This document shows positions 8,416 to 17,439 of a DNA stretch of 64,000 nucleotides, piece after piece. Made by a program: the position numbers and the translations under genes. Below the pieces are notes generated by a model. It was not told where the DNA came from. It ran no database searches and was given only the letters and a program-made list of their open reading frames with translations. Source of the stretch: a virus. Positions within the stretch are counted from its first letter, which is position 1. Every line of letters begins with the position of its first letter. Location: the IMG/VR virus record IMGVR_UViG_3300031758_008397, positions 22,281-86,280 of that record. One strand, 5' to 3'.

Positions 8416-8831
8416 TGAAACAGACAGATGTAATCTTACCTATTAATTGTAAAGCTCAGGGAGGTGTTTTACAAGTGGCCGTTGTAAATACAACTAAGTT
8501 TGGAACACAAGTTATTAAACTTAGTAATGAGCATCCAATGTTTATTGTTGTAGCTGTGGAGCCTGATGAATGGGTTAAAGTTAGCATAGATGAAAGACAG
8601 ACTATAAAAATGGACCCTACACTTTCAACAGGGTTAACTAATCAGTTTAATTACATTACTTATAATATTACAGCAGAGAAAACAAGCAGTGCTGTAGATC
8701 CTAATTGTGATTATTTTATTACTAAGTCTAATCAGTTAGATAAGAATAGTAAAACTAAGAAGCAAAGAGTTTTAAAGAATGCTAATAGTACAAGACAAAC
8801 TAATAAAATAGAAAATAATAAAGTAGTTTAA
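8415..8831 (+). CDS. hypothetical protein
   Basis: A 138-residue protein. The first 100 residues look beta-rich, and the last 35 are Lys/Asn/Thr-rich and probably disordered. It shares its ATG with the stop codon of the previous gene, suggesting coupled translation. Followed within a few bases by a terminator hairpin. Family not recognised. Confidence 0.6.
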   Translation: MKQTDVILPINCKAQGGVLQVAVVNTTKFGTQVIKLSNEHPMFIVVAVEPDEWVKVSIDERQTIKMDPTLSTGLTNQFNYITYNITAEKTSSAVDPNCDYFITKSNQLDKNSKTKKQRVLKNANSTRQTNKIENNKVV

Positions 8832-8833
8832 AT

Positions 8834-8877
8834 AAATAATAAAAACCTATTAGATGTCTAATAGGTTTTTATTATTT
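8834..8877. terminator. bidirectional rho-independent terminator
   Basis: Two perfectly complementary 21-base arms (8834-8854, 8857-8877) with a TG spacer. The core ACCTATTAGA is flanked by A-rich and T-rich runs on either side, so it works as a terminator on both strands. It separates convergent genes. Confidence 0.8.
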
Positions 8878-8897
8878 GTACTTTTTACTATATCTAT

Positions 8898-9173
8898 TTA
8901 TACAGCTTCATATCCATATTTTGTTGCTGTATATTCTTCATAAAAGTTTATAATTAGATCTAATAACTGTTGAGGTATAGGTAATTCAATAGTGCCACTT
9001 TCAATTTGAACTGAGGTATCTATTTGATTAGGTATATGTAATGGAATACTGTGATTAAATTCTACAAGTGCCATATTACTATTTAAATCTAATGTAATTT
9101 TTGGAATATCTACAATAACCTCAGGCAGCTTTGAACTGTAGTTTATTGATACACTGTTAAGAATCCTTTTCAT
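8898..9173 (-). CDS. hypothetical virion-operon protein
   Basis: A 91-residue, beta-rich protein with regularly alternating hydrophobic residues. It is the last gene of a minus-strand operon of six other tail genes, 7 bases downstream of the 942-residue repeat protein. Probably a small structural protein or chaperone, inferred only from position. Confidence 0.55.
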   Translation of the reverse strand: MKRILNSVSINYSSKLPEVIVDIPKITLDLNSNMALVEFNHSIPLHIPNQIDTSVQIESGTIELPIPQQLLDLIINFYEEYTATKYGYEAV

Positions 9174-9180
9174 ATTTTTT

Positions 9181-12009
9181 TTAAAAGAATAATGGTACTC
9201 TAAAGCACTGTGTATTTGAACTTCTATTTATCCATAAATAAGAGCTTCCTTCTTCAGAGGTAAATACTTCCATTTTGTTACCAATAGTTGCAGTTGGTGC
9301 TGCAAATGGCATAAAGCCAGCTCCATGTATATTATTTGTTACTGTATCTAAATAATATAATCTTTGAGTTGCATCTTTATTAAAGTATATTCTATCTACA
9401 TTATCATAAGCATACATTGATCCAGTGGACAAAGTTTCAAATTGAGGTGTTACAGGCATCATTTCAAATTTATCATTAGTTATGTCTAAAGAGTCAAATC
9501 CAAATTGGGCACCGCCTCTTGCACAAATGATATATCTACCTCTTCTAGTTGCATTAGTACCTCCAAATGTAGGTATTAATTCAATACCAGTACCTCTAAT
9601 TGGCTGTTGCAATATTACATAACTTGTAACTAGAGTTACAGGTGCAGTTGTAGTACTAAATGTTAATGTGTTAGCTGTATTAGATGTAATTGCAACTTCA
9701 ACAGATTGTCCAGTTCCACCAATTAATTTAAGTCTTCTACCTGCAAAAAAGTTAACAACCCATCCAGTAGAAGTAATTGTAGTACTTACTAGTGTTTGAC
9801 TAATAGATACTACATATGTACCAATTCTTCCATTAGTATTTGGTCCATATCCAATAACAGTTGTCCCTGCTGTACCTCCAACAATTACAGAGCCAATAGT
9901 TAAATAACCTGCTGTTACAGCAGTAATTGTTAATATGTTTCCACTAATAGAACCCGTGCCAGAGAATGTAGATATATTAGTATCTTGTAATGTAGTAGTT
10001 GACTGTGTTCCAGTTGCTAGTCCATTAGCCATTTGTCCTTCAGCATCTCTAGGACATATAATATATCTGCTAATTCCATTAACAGGTGCACTTCCAGCTA
10101 CAAATGTTAAGGTAGTTGCTGTATTAGAAACTATTTGTAAAGCTTGACCTGTAGCAACACCAGTAGCAGCAGTTACAGCCGTTGTATTCATATAAACTAC
10201 ATGACCAGCCCATTGATTAGTGGTCCAACTCTTGGTTGAATCAGATAATGTAGTAGTTGATTGTGTATTAGCTAATGTAGTAGAAGCTGGTGTACTACTC
10301 ATTATATAAGTGAATGTAGTAATACTTGGAACTGATGCAATTGTAAATGTCCCATTAAAGTTTGCATCTGTTGCTCCTCTAACTACAACTGACTGACCCA
10401 CTTTAAAGTTATGTGCAATTGCAGTTGTTATTGTTGCTGTTGTAGTTGCATTGCTTAAAGAGGCAATACTAACTGGTCTGTTATCAGCAAATCTAACTGA
10501 AGCATTACTTGCTATACCAAAATCAGCAACTCTACCATACGTAGCTAAGTCTTCATCAATGTTGTGATTTAATACAGCAGCTTGACCACCTAACATTAGA
10601 TATAAGTTGTTGGAGTTACCTTGTATTTTGTAAATACTAGTAGAGTCTGGAGCAACAAATGGTTTGTAGAATGTAAGAGTAGTTGCAGTGTTGGAAAGAA
10701 TAGGAATTAGTTGACCAGCGCCAGCACCACTAATTATTCTTAATGAGTAATTCTTCCATCTATTTATTGTCCAATTCTTACTACTATCAACAAGTGTTGT
10801 TGTAGTTCCACTAGATGCAATACCAGCATCATAACCATCAATAAAATATCTACTAGTTGAGTTAGGTATTGTTGTCCAAGTAGCAGAAGAACCAGAGATA
10901 GCATCTATAGTTAATGTATCTACTGTATTAGATAAAATAGATCTAATTTGTTGAGCGCCTGTACCAGAGTAAATCCTTACTGAATATCCAGCCCATTGAT
11001 TAGGTGACCACTTAGCATTAGTGTCTTGTAATGTACTAGTAGTTTGTGTACCTGTAGCTGTACCTCTATACCAAATAGATGCATGTTCTCCAACAGATGA
11101 CATTGCAGAGTCAGTTGCAACAGATGATACATTATTAGTGTTAGCTGTTTTAATATACCAAGTATCAGTTAGTACATCATATTGCTGTAATGTATAAAAA
11201 GGTGTTGCAGCAGCAGAAGAGAATAAATAAGCTGTTCCACCTTCTATTCTATATCTAGATGTTGAATCAGGTGTAATAGCCCAATTAGAATCAATAGATA
11301 CTATGGCTGATTCTATCTGATAAATTGATTGTGATCCAGCAGTAGATGATATTGCAGGAGAAAATGTCTGAGAATTACAGAAGGGTTCATAAGAAGATAA
11401 TGTACTATCCGCAAAAACTAATTGAGTAGCTGTATTAGATATAATTCTTCTTACTTGCCCTACTCCTGATCCAGATACAATTCTTGCAGAGTAATCTTTC
11501 CATTGATTAATAGCCCAAGTTTTTGTTGTATCAGTTATAGATATAGAACCAATTGTATTAGACACAGCAGTTGCTACACCTGTATCGGCAATGATTGGGT
11601 CTGATACATCACTAATTAATCTTCTTTGTCCTGAACCAGTACCACTAATTATCTTTATATCAAAAGTGTTGTAAGTTTTGCCAAAATAAGGAGCTATTTG
11701 TGCAGTAGATGATGTGGCTGATATTAAGTTTGCTTCTATTCCAGCACCACCACTAAATCTTATATTGGTCCAAGTTGTAGGGGCAATAGGTGGAGAGGAT
11801 AATTGTAAATAAGTATCTGTAATTGTGTCATATTTCCAAAAATTAGTAGCATTTAACAAGTAGTAAATGTATCTACCAAATGTAGGATGAAACATTGAAT
11901 TGTCTGAACTACAAGCACAACTAATAGCACTAGAAACTACTGGAGCTTGTCTTAATGCTTCCCAAGGAGGTAAGTTTATATGTTTTTTTAGAGAGGATAT
12001 AAATGCCAT
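9181..12009 (-). CDS. large repetitive virion protein (tail fibre-like)
   Basis: A 942-residue Ser/Thr-rich protein. A module of about 60-80 residues recurs at least seven times: a W-x-x-N-Q-W-x-x-Y segment, then I-x-S-G-x-G-x-G-Q, then I-x-S-N-T-x-T-x-L-x-F. Examples are NQWKDYSARIVSGSGVGQ, NQWAGYSVRIYSGTGAQQ and NRWKNYSLRIISGAGAGQ. Such tandem beta modules are typical of phage tail and fibre proteins. The ends are non-repetitive; the C-terminus contains LYYLDTVTNNIHGAGFM. It lies in a minus-strand virion operon. I infer an adhesion or fibre role; the exact structure is unknown. Confidence 0.65.
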   Translation of the reverse strand: MAFISSLKKHINLPPWEALRQAPVVSSAISCACSSDNSMFHPTFGRYIYYLLNATNFWKYDTITDTYLQLSSPPIAPTTWTNIRFSGGAGIEANLISATSSTAQIAPYFGKTYNTFDIKIISGTGSGQRRLISDVSDPIIADTGVATAVSNTIGSISITDTTKTWAINQWKDYSARIVSGSGVGQVRRIISNTATQLVFADSTLSSYEPFCNSQTFSPAISSTAGSQSIYQIESAIVSIDSNWAITPDSTSRYRIEGGTAYLFSSAAATPFYTLQQYDVLTDTWYIKTANTNNVSSVATDSAMSSVGEHASIWYRGTATGTQTTSTLQDTNAKWSPNQWAGYSVRIYSGTGAQQIRSILSNTVDTLTIDAISGSSATWTTIPNSTSRYFIDGYDAGIASSGTTTTLVDSSKNWTINRWKNYSLRIISGAGAGQLIPILSNTATTLTFYKPFVAPDSTSIYKIQGNSNNLYLMLGGQAAVLNHNIDEDLATYGRVADFGIASNASVRFADNRPVSIASLSNATTTATITTAIAHNFKVGQSVVVRGATDANFNGTFTIASVPSITTFTYIMSSTPASTTLANTQSTTTLSDSTKSWTTNQWAGHVVYMNTTAVTAATGVATGQALQIVSNTATTLTFVAGSAPVNGISRYIICPRDAEGQMANGLATGTQSTTTLQDTNISTFSGTGSISGNILTITAVTAGYLTIGSVIVGGTAGTTVIGYGPNTNGRIGTYVVSISQTLVSTTITSTGWVVNFFAGRRLKLIGGTGQSVEVAITSNTANTLTFSTTTAPVTLVTSYVILQQPIRGTGIELIPTFGGTNATRRGRYIICARGGAQFGFDSLDITNDKFEMMPVTPQFETLSTGSMYAYDNVDRIYFNKDATQRLYYLDTVTNNIHGAGFMPFAAPTATIGNKMEVFTSEEGSSYLWINRSSNTQCFRVPLFF

Positions 12010-12015
12010 TTATTT

Positions 12016-12597
12016 TTATTTAGGTAATATTGCTGTATTATAAGCTGATCTGAGATTCATCATATATAAATCATAACCAACACCTAATCCATTAGCTCCA
12101 ATAGCAGTATCAACTGGATTAGTTATTGTAGCTACTGTACCAACGTTAGTTATTGTAGCTACTGTACCAACGTTAGTAACTGTTGGTAATGTTACACCTG
12201 CACTAATTGAATCAACAGTTTGTAAAGTTCTTTGTGAAGAATCAGTGTTTGTTAGAGGTAATAAACTTGTTAATATTTTACTTAACATTGCAATATTATC
12301 CTCAGAGGTTACTCTAAGTTCACCCTCATTATTAACTGTTAAGTCTCTTGATGAATCATCATAGTATATTTGTAATGTGTCAGAATCATTCATTACAGTT
12401 GTATCAAATTGTAATGTTAATACATTATTTAATACAGTTCCACCTTTACCACTAATTGCAAAATTGTATATTTGTGTATTAGTAACAAGATTAGTAATTA
12501 TTAATATTGATTCTAAATCAATATCAGTATAATCTAACAGTGTTACGGTTTTTGCTGATGCATTAAATGAATAGTTTTTTAAAGGTGCTAGTTTCAT
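12016..12597 (-). CDS. virion structural protein
   Basis: A 193-residue, Thr/Asn/Val-rich beta protein. A short internal duplication, TNVGTVATITNVGTVATI near residue 150, comes from a tandem DNA repeat of 27 bases around 12128-12175. Such N-terminal SFNASAKTVTLLDYTDIDL-like sheets are common in tail-associated proteins. Member of the minus-strand tail operon, 6 bases from its downstream neighbour. Confidence 0.55.
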   Translation of the reverse strand: MKLAPLKNYSFNASAKTVTLLDYTDIDLESILIITNLVTNTQIYNFAISGKGGTVLNNVLTLQFDTTVMNDSDTLQIYYDDSSRDLTVNNEGELRVTSEDNIAMLSKILTSLLPLTNTDSSQRTLQTVDSISAGVTLPTVTNVGTVATITNVGTVATITNPVDTAIGANGLGVGYDLYMMNLRSAYNTAILPK

Positions 12598-12605
12598 TTT
12601 GTTTA

Positions 12606-13016
12606 TTAAAGTGCTATTGAATAAGCTATTGCAAGTTCCTCTGATATTCCACTAGAACTGCTATTTGTTGGTTGAATTGAGCTGTTAATGTAATTCCATT
12701 TGTTATCAGTTGCATTATATATAAAGAATAAATAGTCTTCTTTATTTAATCCTGTAGTTAGAGTTGGTATAGCATTATTGCTAGATGTTGAATAACCGCT
12801 ATCAAATGATATTGATCTCTGTAAGGAACTAGTTATTCTTATTTGTAATGATTGACCCTCTGTAGGATTTCCAGTTGGTGTTTGAAAGGTACATGCTTGT
12901 GATAAAGATGGCAAAACTCCAATGATAGTAGTATTAGAATCTATACTAATAATACTTGCATCTGTAAGAGTTGTTACTCTATTTAATTGACTAAATCTTG
13001 CAGTTGTTGGAGCCAT
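12606..13016 (-). CDS. virion structural protein
   Basis: A 136-residue Ser/Thr-rich beta protein. Segments such as CTFQTPTGNPTEGQSLQIRI and YLFFIYNATDNKWNYI are of the kind found in C-terminal domains of phage fibre proteins that carry small beta-sandwich modules. It lies between two structural genes in the same direction, with 8-base gaps. Specific role unknown. Confidence 0.55.
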   Translation of the reverse strand: MAPTTARFSQLNRVTTLTDASIISIDSNTTIIGVLPSLSQACTFQTPTGNPTEGQSLQIRITSSLQRSISFDSGYSTSSNNAIPTLTTGLNKEDYLFFIYNATDNKWNYINSSIQPTNSSSSGISEELAIAYSIAL

Positions 13017-13024
13017 TTATTTAA

Positions 13025-13855
13025 TTATTTTCTATATGATACTCTAATCTTGTCAGCAGCAGTTGGTGCAAATAAGGTAGTTATTACGGCGTTAGAAATT
13101 GTATAATCATTGCTAGCGCCAACATCTAGTAATATACCATTGAAATACACATGTTCACTGCCAGCAACAGGTGTGGCAGTTAATGTGAATGTAGTATTAG
13201 ACCCATTTAAAGCTCCTGTTGGTATCTCTTTATCAACAAAGTTACTACCTGTTAAACCAGCAGCATTAACTTGTATAAATGTAACAGGTGTTGTACCTAA
13301 TGTACCACCACTAGCAACATTACAAAGCCACATTGTATTTCCATAAACAGAACCACCAGATTCAACTGTAAATAAAGCGCCTGGGAATTCAGTCCAAACA
13401 TCCATTTGAGTAATTCTAGTTAAAGGTGAACTAGATCCATTGAATGTATATAAACCATTTTCAGAGGGAGCTGTTTGTGCTCTTACAAATAGAATTTCAG
13501 TTGGATTTAAAGTAACTGTGTCAAATACTGCTGTAGCTGGATTGGTTAATGCAATATTACCTGTAGTAGCTGCTTTAGCACTTGGTTTAGAATCAAATAG
13601 GCTATTTAAATTAGATATTTGAGTGTCAACATAAGCTTGGTTTACAGCGTCTGTTGAGTTAGAAGGTGAAGCTAAATTAGTAATTCTTTGGCCACCTAAG
13701 TTAACAGCACCAGTAAATGTTACTGTACCATCTCTTTTAACAAAGTCAGCACCTTCAGCTAACTTATTAGTTGTAATACCAGCACCTGCTCCAATCTTAC
13801 TATTATTAATAGCGCCATCTTGAATTTGTCTTGTTGCAATTTGTGTTAATGCCAT
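13025..13855 (-). CDS. tail fibre protein
   Basis: A 276-residue protein that begins with TRQIQDGAINNSKIG and continues with LGGQRITNLASPSNSTDAV and NQAYVDTQI. These are hallmark segments of phage tail fibre repeats (I-x-N-L-x-x-P-x-x-x-x-D-A-x-N-x-x-Y-V-D). The C-terminal half carries FTLTATPVAGSEHVYFNGIL, a module also found in the next gene upstream. It belongs to the minus-strand fibre operon and is most likely part of the receptor-binding apparatus. Confidence 0.75.
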   Translation of the reverse strand: MALTQIATRQIQDGAINNSKIGAGAGITTNKLAEGADFVKRDGTVTFTGAVNLGGQRITNLASPSNSTDAVNQAYVDTQISNLNSLFDSKPSAKAATTGNIALTNPATAVFDTVTLNPTEILFVRAQTAPSENGLYTFNGSSSPLTRITQMDVWTEFPGALFTVESGGSVYGNTMWLCNVASGGTLGTTPVTFIQVNAAGLTGSNFVDKEIPTGALNGSNTTFTLTATPVAGSEHVYFNGILLDVGASNDYTISNAVITTLFAPTAADKIRVSYRK

Positions 13856-13874
13856 TTACTTATACTTTATATAA

Positions 13875-14213
13875 TTATAATTTTATGTAGTCTATTGTTG
13901 TAATATCTGTTATTAATGGAGGACTTACAAATGTTATAGTATTATTTCCTGCTGTAATGTAATCATTTATAATAGTTTGTCTAAGACCATTAACATATAC
14001 TATTAAAGTTGCTGGTATAAAGCTATTTATTGATGTAAATACAGGATTAATGCCATTAACTATACCTGCTGGTATCTCTGCATATACAAACTTATTAGCT
14101 AATTGTGCAGGGTTTATAGTCCATAAAGTACCTTCCAAAGATACTGTAATATCTCCTTTGTTACCGTCAGTCACATTATTTCTTTGTGTAATAGCGTTTA
14201 TAGTAACTTGCAT
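13875..14213 (-). CDS. small tail fibre-like protein
   Basis: A 112-residue beta protein whose C-terminal half (INPVFTSINSFIPATLIVYV-like, then NGLRQ) matches the module at the end of the neighbouring tail fibre protein (NTTFTLTATPVAGSEHVYFN). Both share E-I-P-x-G-x-x-N-G just before it. The two genes therefore share a mobile or duplicated module. Part of the minus-strand fibre operon. Confidence 0.6.
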   Translation of the reverse strand: MQVTINAITQRNNVTDGNKGDITVSLEGTLWTINPAQLANKFVYAEIPAGIVNGINPVFTSINSFIPATLIVYVNGLRQTIINDYITAGNNTITFVSPPLITDITTIDYIKL

Positions 14214-14237
14214 TGTAAATCTCTTTAATATTAATAA

Positions 14238-14657
14238 TTATCTTTTTTCTATTACTAATATATATTTGACTTCAATTATATTTGGATTTGTAAATTGAGC
14301 GCCCACAGGTCCAGAGAATCCTGTTGGATTAGTTATTAGTACTTCTTCAATTTCAGTTAGATTAGTAAAGCCTGTTCTACTTGGTCCAACATCTAACGTA
14401 AATGTATTAGTTAATAGTTCAAATGACTCATTTATATTGATTGTAAATGAGTTATTACTGTTAATTACTAAGTATCTTAAAGTGTATAAAGGATCTATGT
14501 TTACTGTTAATGTAAATGGATCTCCTTTTGCTATTGCTACAGAGTTAAATTGATATAGGTGATCAGGTGTTAACTCAAATGTCTTAGGTAATACCCACTT
14601 TATATTTGTTGATACTCCATCTGTTATTTCACTAGCTATGTTATACTTTACAAGCAT
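14238..14657 (-). CDS. hypothetical virion protein
   Basis: A 139-residue beta-rich protein with regular alternation of Thr/Ile/Asn. It is the first gene of the minus-strand fibre operon and is divergent from the plus-strand replication block, 68 bases away. No family recognised; virion role inferred from the operon. Confidence 0.5.
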   Translation of the reverse strand: MLVKYNIASEITDGVSTNIKWVLPKTFELTPDHLYQFNSVAIAKGDPFTLTVNIDPLYTLRYLVINSNNSFTININESFELLTNTFTLDVGPSRTGFTNLTEIEEVLITNPTGFSGPVGAQFTNPNIIEVKYILVIEKR

Positions 14658-14725
14658 TTATTTATCTAATATTTATCTACATTATTTACTACAAATAAAA
14701 TAACTTTTTCAATCAATACAAATGT

Positions 14726-15223
14726 ATGCTGCTTGTTAATTGTCCTTATATATATGAAATGAATTGCACTAATGCAGGAGAGAAATGCTCTGAATGTATT
14801 GCTGGTGTTGGTACTGGTAAATTATATTATAAGCCCCTTAATAGAAAAATAAAGGACTTAAAAGATCATCCTGCTAAAGACATTAAAGCCAGTAATAGAG
14901 GTAAAGAATGTAATAAAAGAGGTAGAAAAGTAGAGGCTCAATTAGTAAAAGATTTTGGCTTAGAAGCCACTGAAGCTAGTGGAGCAAAGTTTAGAGATGG
15001 TGATGGTATATTACTACTTCCTAATGGTGATGAAATACATATATCTATTAAGAGTAGAACTACAGTAAATAAGTTAGCTATTACTCCAAAAGAATATAGA
15101 ATAGATGAAATACATTTAATTAATAGTAAAGAATATGGAACTATTGTTATAATGTCTAAACTTGTATTTGATCAGTTGGAGAATGGATATGTCAGACAAG
15201 AACAAGAGACAATACAGCCTTAA
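14726..15223 (+). CDS. putative nuclease-like protein with N-terminal cysteine cluster
   Basis: A 165-residue protein. The N-terminus has four cysteines (CPYIYEMNC and KCSEC) that could bind zinc. Later, KFRDGDGILLLPNGDEIHIS followed by IKSR resembles the beta-hairpin of PD-(D/E)XK nucleases (D...xxK). However, the usual acidic residue two places before Lys is replaced by Ser, so catalytic activity is uncertain. It opens the plus-strand replication block and overlaps the next gene by 41 bases in another frame. Holliday-junction or restriction-type functions are possible. Confidence 0.4.
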   Translation: MLLVNCPYIYEMNCTNAGEKCSECIAGVGTGKLYYKPLNRKIKDLKDHPAKDIKASNRGKECNKRGRKVEAQLVKDFGLEATEASGAKFRDGDGILLLPNGDEIHISIKSRTTVNKLAITPKEYRIDEIHLINSKEYGTIVIMSKLVFDQLENGYVRQEQETIQP

Positions 15224-15644
15224 AGAGCTTTCTGGTAAGTATAAAAGAAAGTTAAAGAGAATAAATAAGAGAGTATTAAAAGCTCAACTAAATAGAGAAA
15301 TAATTAAAGAACTAGATAAAAATCCTGTTGATGATTTAGTTATGAGTGGGCGGATTACTGACGCTAATTATCAAGATTATAATACACTTGAACATGATGA
15401 TTGGTTAAGGTATCTAGGAAGAACTTGGACATTAGAAGATGAGTTAGAATATTGTGATCAAGTGTATGAAGATTGCAACTTTGAACAAGAGGAGGATAAA
15501 ATAATTAAAGCTATGGAAGCTCTTTAAGATGTTAGAGACTATCAACAAGCTTTTATAGAGTTGAGTAGTGAAGGAAGGGTTAATAAATACTTCAAGGGAG
15601 GTATTAATACTTTTATAGAAGATTTTAATAATGCATTAGAATAA
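15183..15644 (+). CDS. hypothetical protein with an in-frame TAA
   Basis: Starting at the first of two ATGs (MDMSDKNK), the frame encodes 115 residues, very basic at first and acidic later, up to a TAA at 15525-15527. The same frame then continues with protein-like sequence DVRDYQQAFIELSSEGRVNK for 38 codons to a second TAA. Read with Gln at the first TAA, the junction is KAMEAL-Q-DVRDYQQ, a natural-looking helix. The tail may be translated by readthrough, or the gene may have been truncated by mutation. Function unknown; it lies just before the uvsX-like gene. Confidence 0.5.
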
Positions 15645-15687
15645 TTAAGTTTGCCTCTTAAGGTTAATCTTATTAGGTATTATGTAA

Positions 15688-16704
15688 GTGGATTTAAAAG
15701 AGTATGTAAAGCTAACTGAAAAGGTAGTTGGTAAAAAGCAAGTTTGTATTGGTAACCAAGTTGAAGTTGAAAGATTTAAACTTGAATCTCCTTCTATAAA
15801 TCACTTGTTAGGTGGCGGCGTTCCACATGGTACTATTATTGAAATATATGGGCCAGAACAAACAACTAAGTCATTGTTAGCTATGTATATAGCAGCTCAA
15901 CTACAAAAACAAACTGATAGATTTGTTGGCTATGTACAGGCTGCAGAGTTTGGCTATACTTCTTGTCATGCTACTAATATAGGATTAGACCCAGATAAAG
16001 TATTATTAGTAGATGCAACAAGTGCTGAAGAAGCCTTACAATGTACTAGATCATTTCTTACTGAAGACTTCTGTGCTGTCATTATTGATAGTGTTGCTGG
16101 CTTAGTTCCAGAGAAGTTAACAGATGAAAGTAAAGAGATTGGTGATGTATTTGTAATGGGTATTAGAGCTAGACTGTTAAGTGAAAATCTTCCACAGTTT
16201 AGTGTTAAATGTAAAAAGAATGATGTAGTACTTATTCTTATTAATCAGGTTAGAAATACTAACTTAAGTGGATATGGTAATCCAGAAGGTAGTATGGGTG
16301 GTAAGGGTTTACCTTATTGGGCTTCTATTAGACTAATGACAACTAAGAAGGCTCTTAAATCACCAGATGAAGAAGGCATTAATAACTTTGATGTTCAGAT
16401 TAAATGTATAAAATCTAAATATGGTAAAGCACTAAGAAGCATTGAAATGCAAGTAGATCTTGAACAAGATAGTATTGATAAAACTATTACTAATACTAAT
16501 TACAATAAGTATATAGATGTAATTAGAATGGCCAAGAAGGAGGAACTAATAAAGGTTGCTGGTTCTTGGATCACATTAAGTTTGCCAAATTTAAGCTCTG
16601 AAGAGCCAATTAAAGTTCAAGGGGAAAACAACTTAGAAGCTAAACTAAGAGAAGATCCTGAACTATTTGAAGCTTTAAGAGATGCTGTTAATTCTAAATG
16701 TTAA
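15688..16704 (+). CDS. uvsX: UvsX/RecA-like recombinase
   Basis: A 338-residue RecA-fold protein. Walker A is IYGPEQTTKS at about residues 53-62, lacking the usual Gly before Lys, much as in T4 UvsX (GPSKSFKS). Walker B CAVIIDSVAGLVP follows, then ILINQVRNT, which matches the RecA L2-preceding segment. The start is GTG because no ATG is available. UvsX catalyses strand exchange in recombination-dependent replication and repair. It sits directly ahead of the DNA polymerase genes. Confidence 0.85.
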   Translation: MDLKEYVKLTEKVVGKKQVCIGNQVEVERFKLESPSINHLLGGGVPHGTIIEIYGPEQTTKSLLAMYIAAQLQKQTDRFVGYVQAAEFGYTSCHATNIGLDPDKVLLVDATSAEEALQCTRSFLTEDFCAVIIDSVAGLVPEKLTDESKEIGDVFVMGIRARLLSENLPQFSVKCKKNDVVLILINQVRNTNLSGYGNPEGSMGGKGLPYWASIRLMTTKKALKSPDEEGINNFDVQIKCIKSKYGKALRSIEMQVDLEQDSIDKTITNTNYNKYIDVIRMAKKEELIKVAGSWITLSLPNLSSEEPIKVQGENNLEAKLREDPELFEALRDAVNSKC

Positions 16705-16733
16705 TTTAAAAAAATAAGGACTGAAATTTAATT

Positions 16734-16997
16734 ATGGAACCTACTAATAATACTTCATTGGTTGATCTTATTCAAAATGACCCTGAGGTTATTACCGTTG
16801 CTGAAGCTAAATCTTCAAAGACTAAATCTTCTAGACAAGTTAATCTAACTACTATTCTTGCTCAATTGTCAGAGTTTACTTCTGAGGAAATCATGAGTTA
16901 TCCTATTAATACTATTAGAGGTATTAAAACTCAAGGTAATAGAATTTCTAGTGTTTATGCTAAAGGCGTTGAAGAGTTGAATAATTCTGATGGCTAA
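16734..16997 (+). CDS. hypothetical protein
   Basis: An 87-residue, Ser/Thr/Glu-rich small protein with no recognised domain. It lies between the recombinase and polymerase genes and overlaps the next gene by 8 bases, so all three may be translationally coupled. A recombination or replication accessory role is suggested only by location. Confidence 0.55.
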   Translation: MEPTNNTSLVDLIQNDPEVITVAEAKSSKTKSSRQVNLTTILAQLSEFTSEEIMSYPINTIRGIKTQGNRISSVYAKGVEELNNSDG

Positions 16998-17439
16998 AAC
17001 AAGCAATCCAATTCAAACAACAATAAAAGATTTTAAAAATCTTTTTACTAAAGAAGGCTTGAAGAAGATTTCTATTGATGATTTACTTTTATTGAAAGCC
17101 ACTTTAGATTATGGAAATGAAAGGCTGAATGAACTGTCAGAGATACTTTCTTCTGCATCTTTGGGTGTGTCTCCTAATAAGAATGCCAGAAATAACTATG
17201 CAAGGAATAATACTTCTTATGTAACTGGTTCTGTGCAGCCAATATTACCCTCAACAACTGGAAATGAGTTAGCACAAGTTAATTCAATAAGTAATTTTGA
17301 TACTTCTGCAGTTGGTTTATATGATGCAGAAGCAGAGGCTAGAGCACAAAATGAGTTGTTCTTACAAACGGTTTCAGAACAACTGCCAGATGAAGTTGAA
17401 GTATTAGAAGAAATCTTTGGCTCAGTAGAAGATGCATAA
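16990..17439 (+). CDS. hypothetical protein
   Basis: A 149-residue protein with an N-terminal helical segment, a Ser/Asn-rich middle, and an acidic C-terminal tail (DEVEVLEEIFGSVEDA). Acidic tails are common in proteins that dock on replication partners. It overlaps both flanking genes by 8 bases. No domain is recognised. Confidence 0.55.
   Translation: MAKTSNPIQTTIKDFKNLFTKEGLKKISIDDLLLLKATLDYGNERLNELSEILSSASLGVSPNKNARNNYARNNTSYVTGSVQPILPSTTGNELAQVNSISNFDTSAVGLYDAEAEARAQNELFLQTVSEQLPDEVEVLEEIFGSVEDA

Noticed and set aside
9935-10147. Plus-strand open frames inside the minus-strand fibre genes (also 13110-13346, 13440-13622, 14050-14298, 34034-34240)
   Set aside because: They are antisense shadows of repetitive Thr/Val/Ala-coding genes and have no start context or independent features.
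14726-15223. Confident Holliday-junction resolvase
   Set aside because: The acidic residue of the (D/E)XK motif is replaced by Ser, and the family match is weak.
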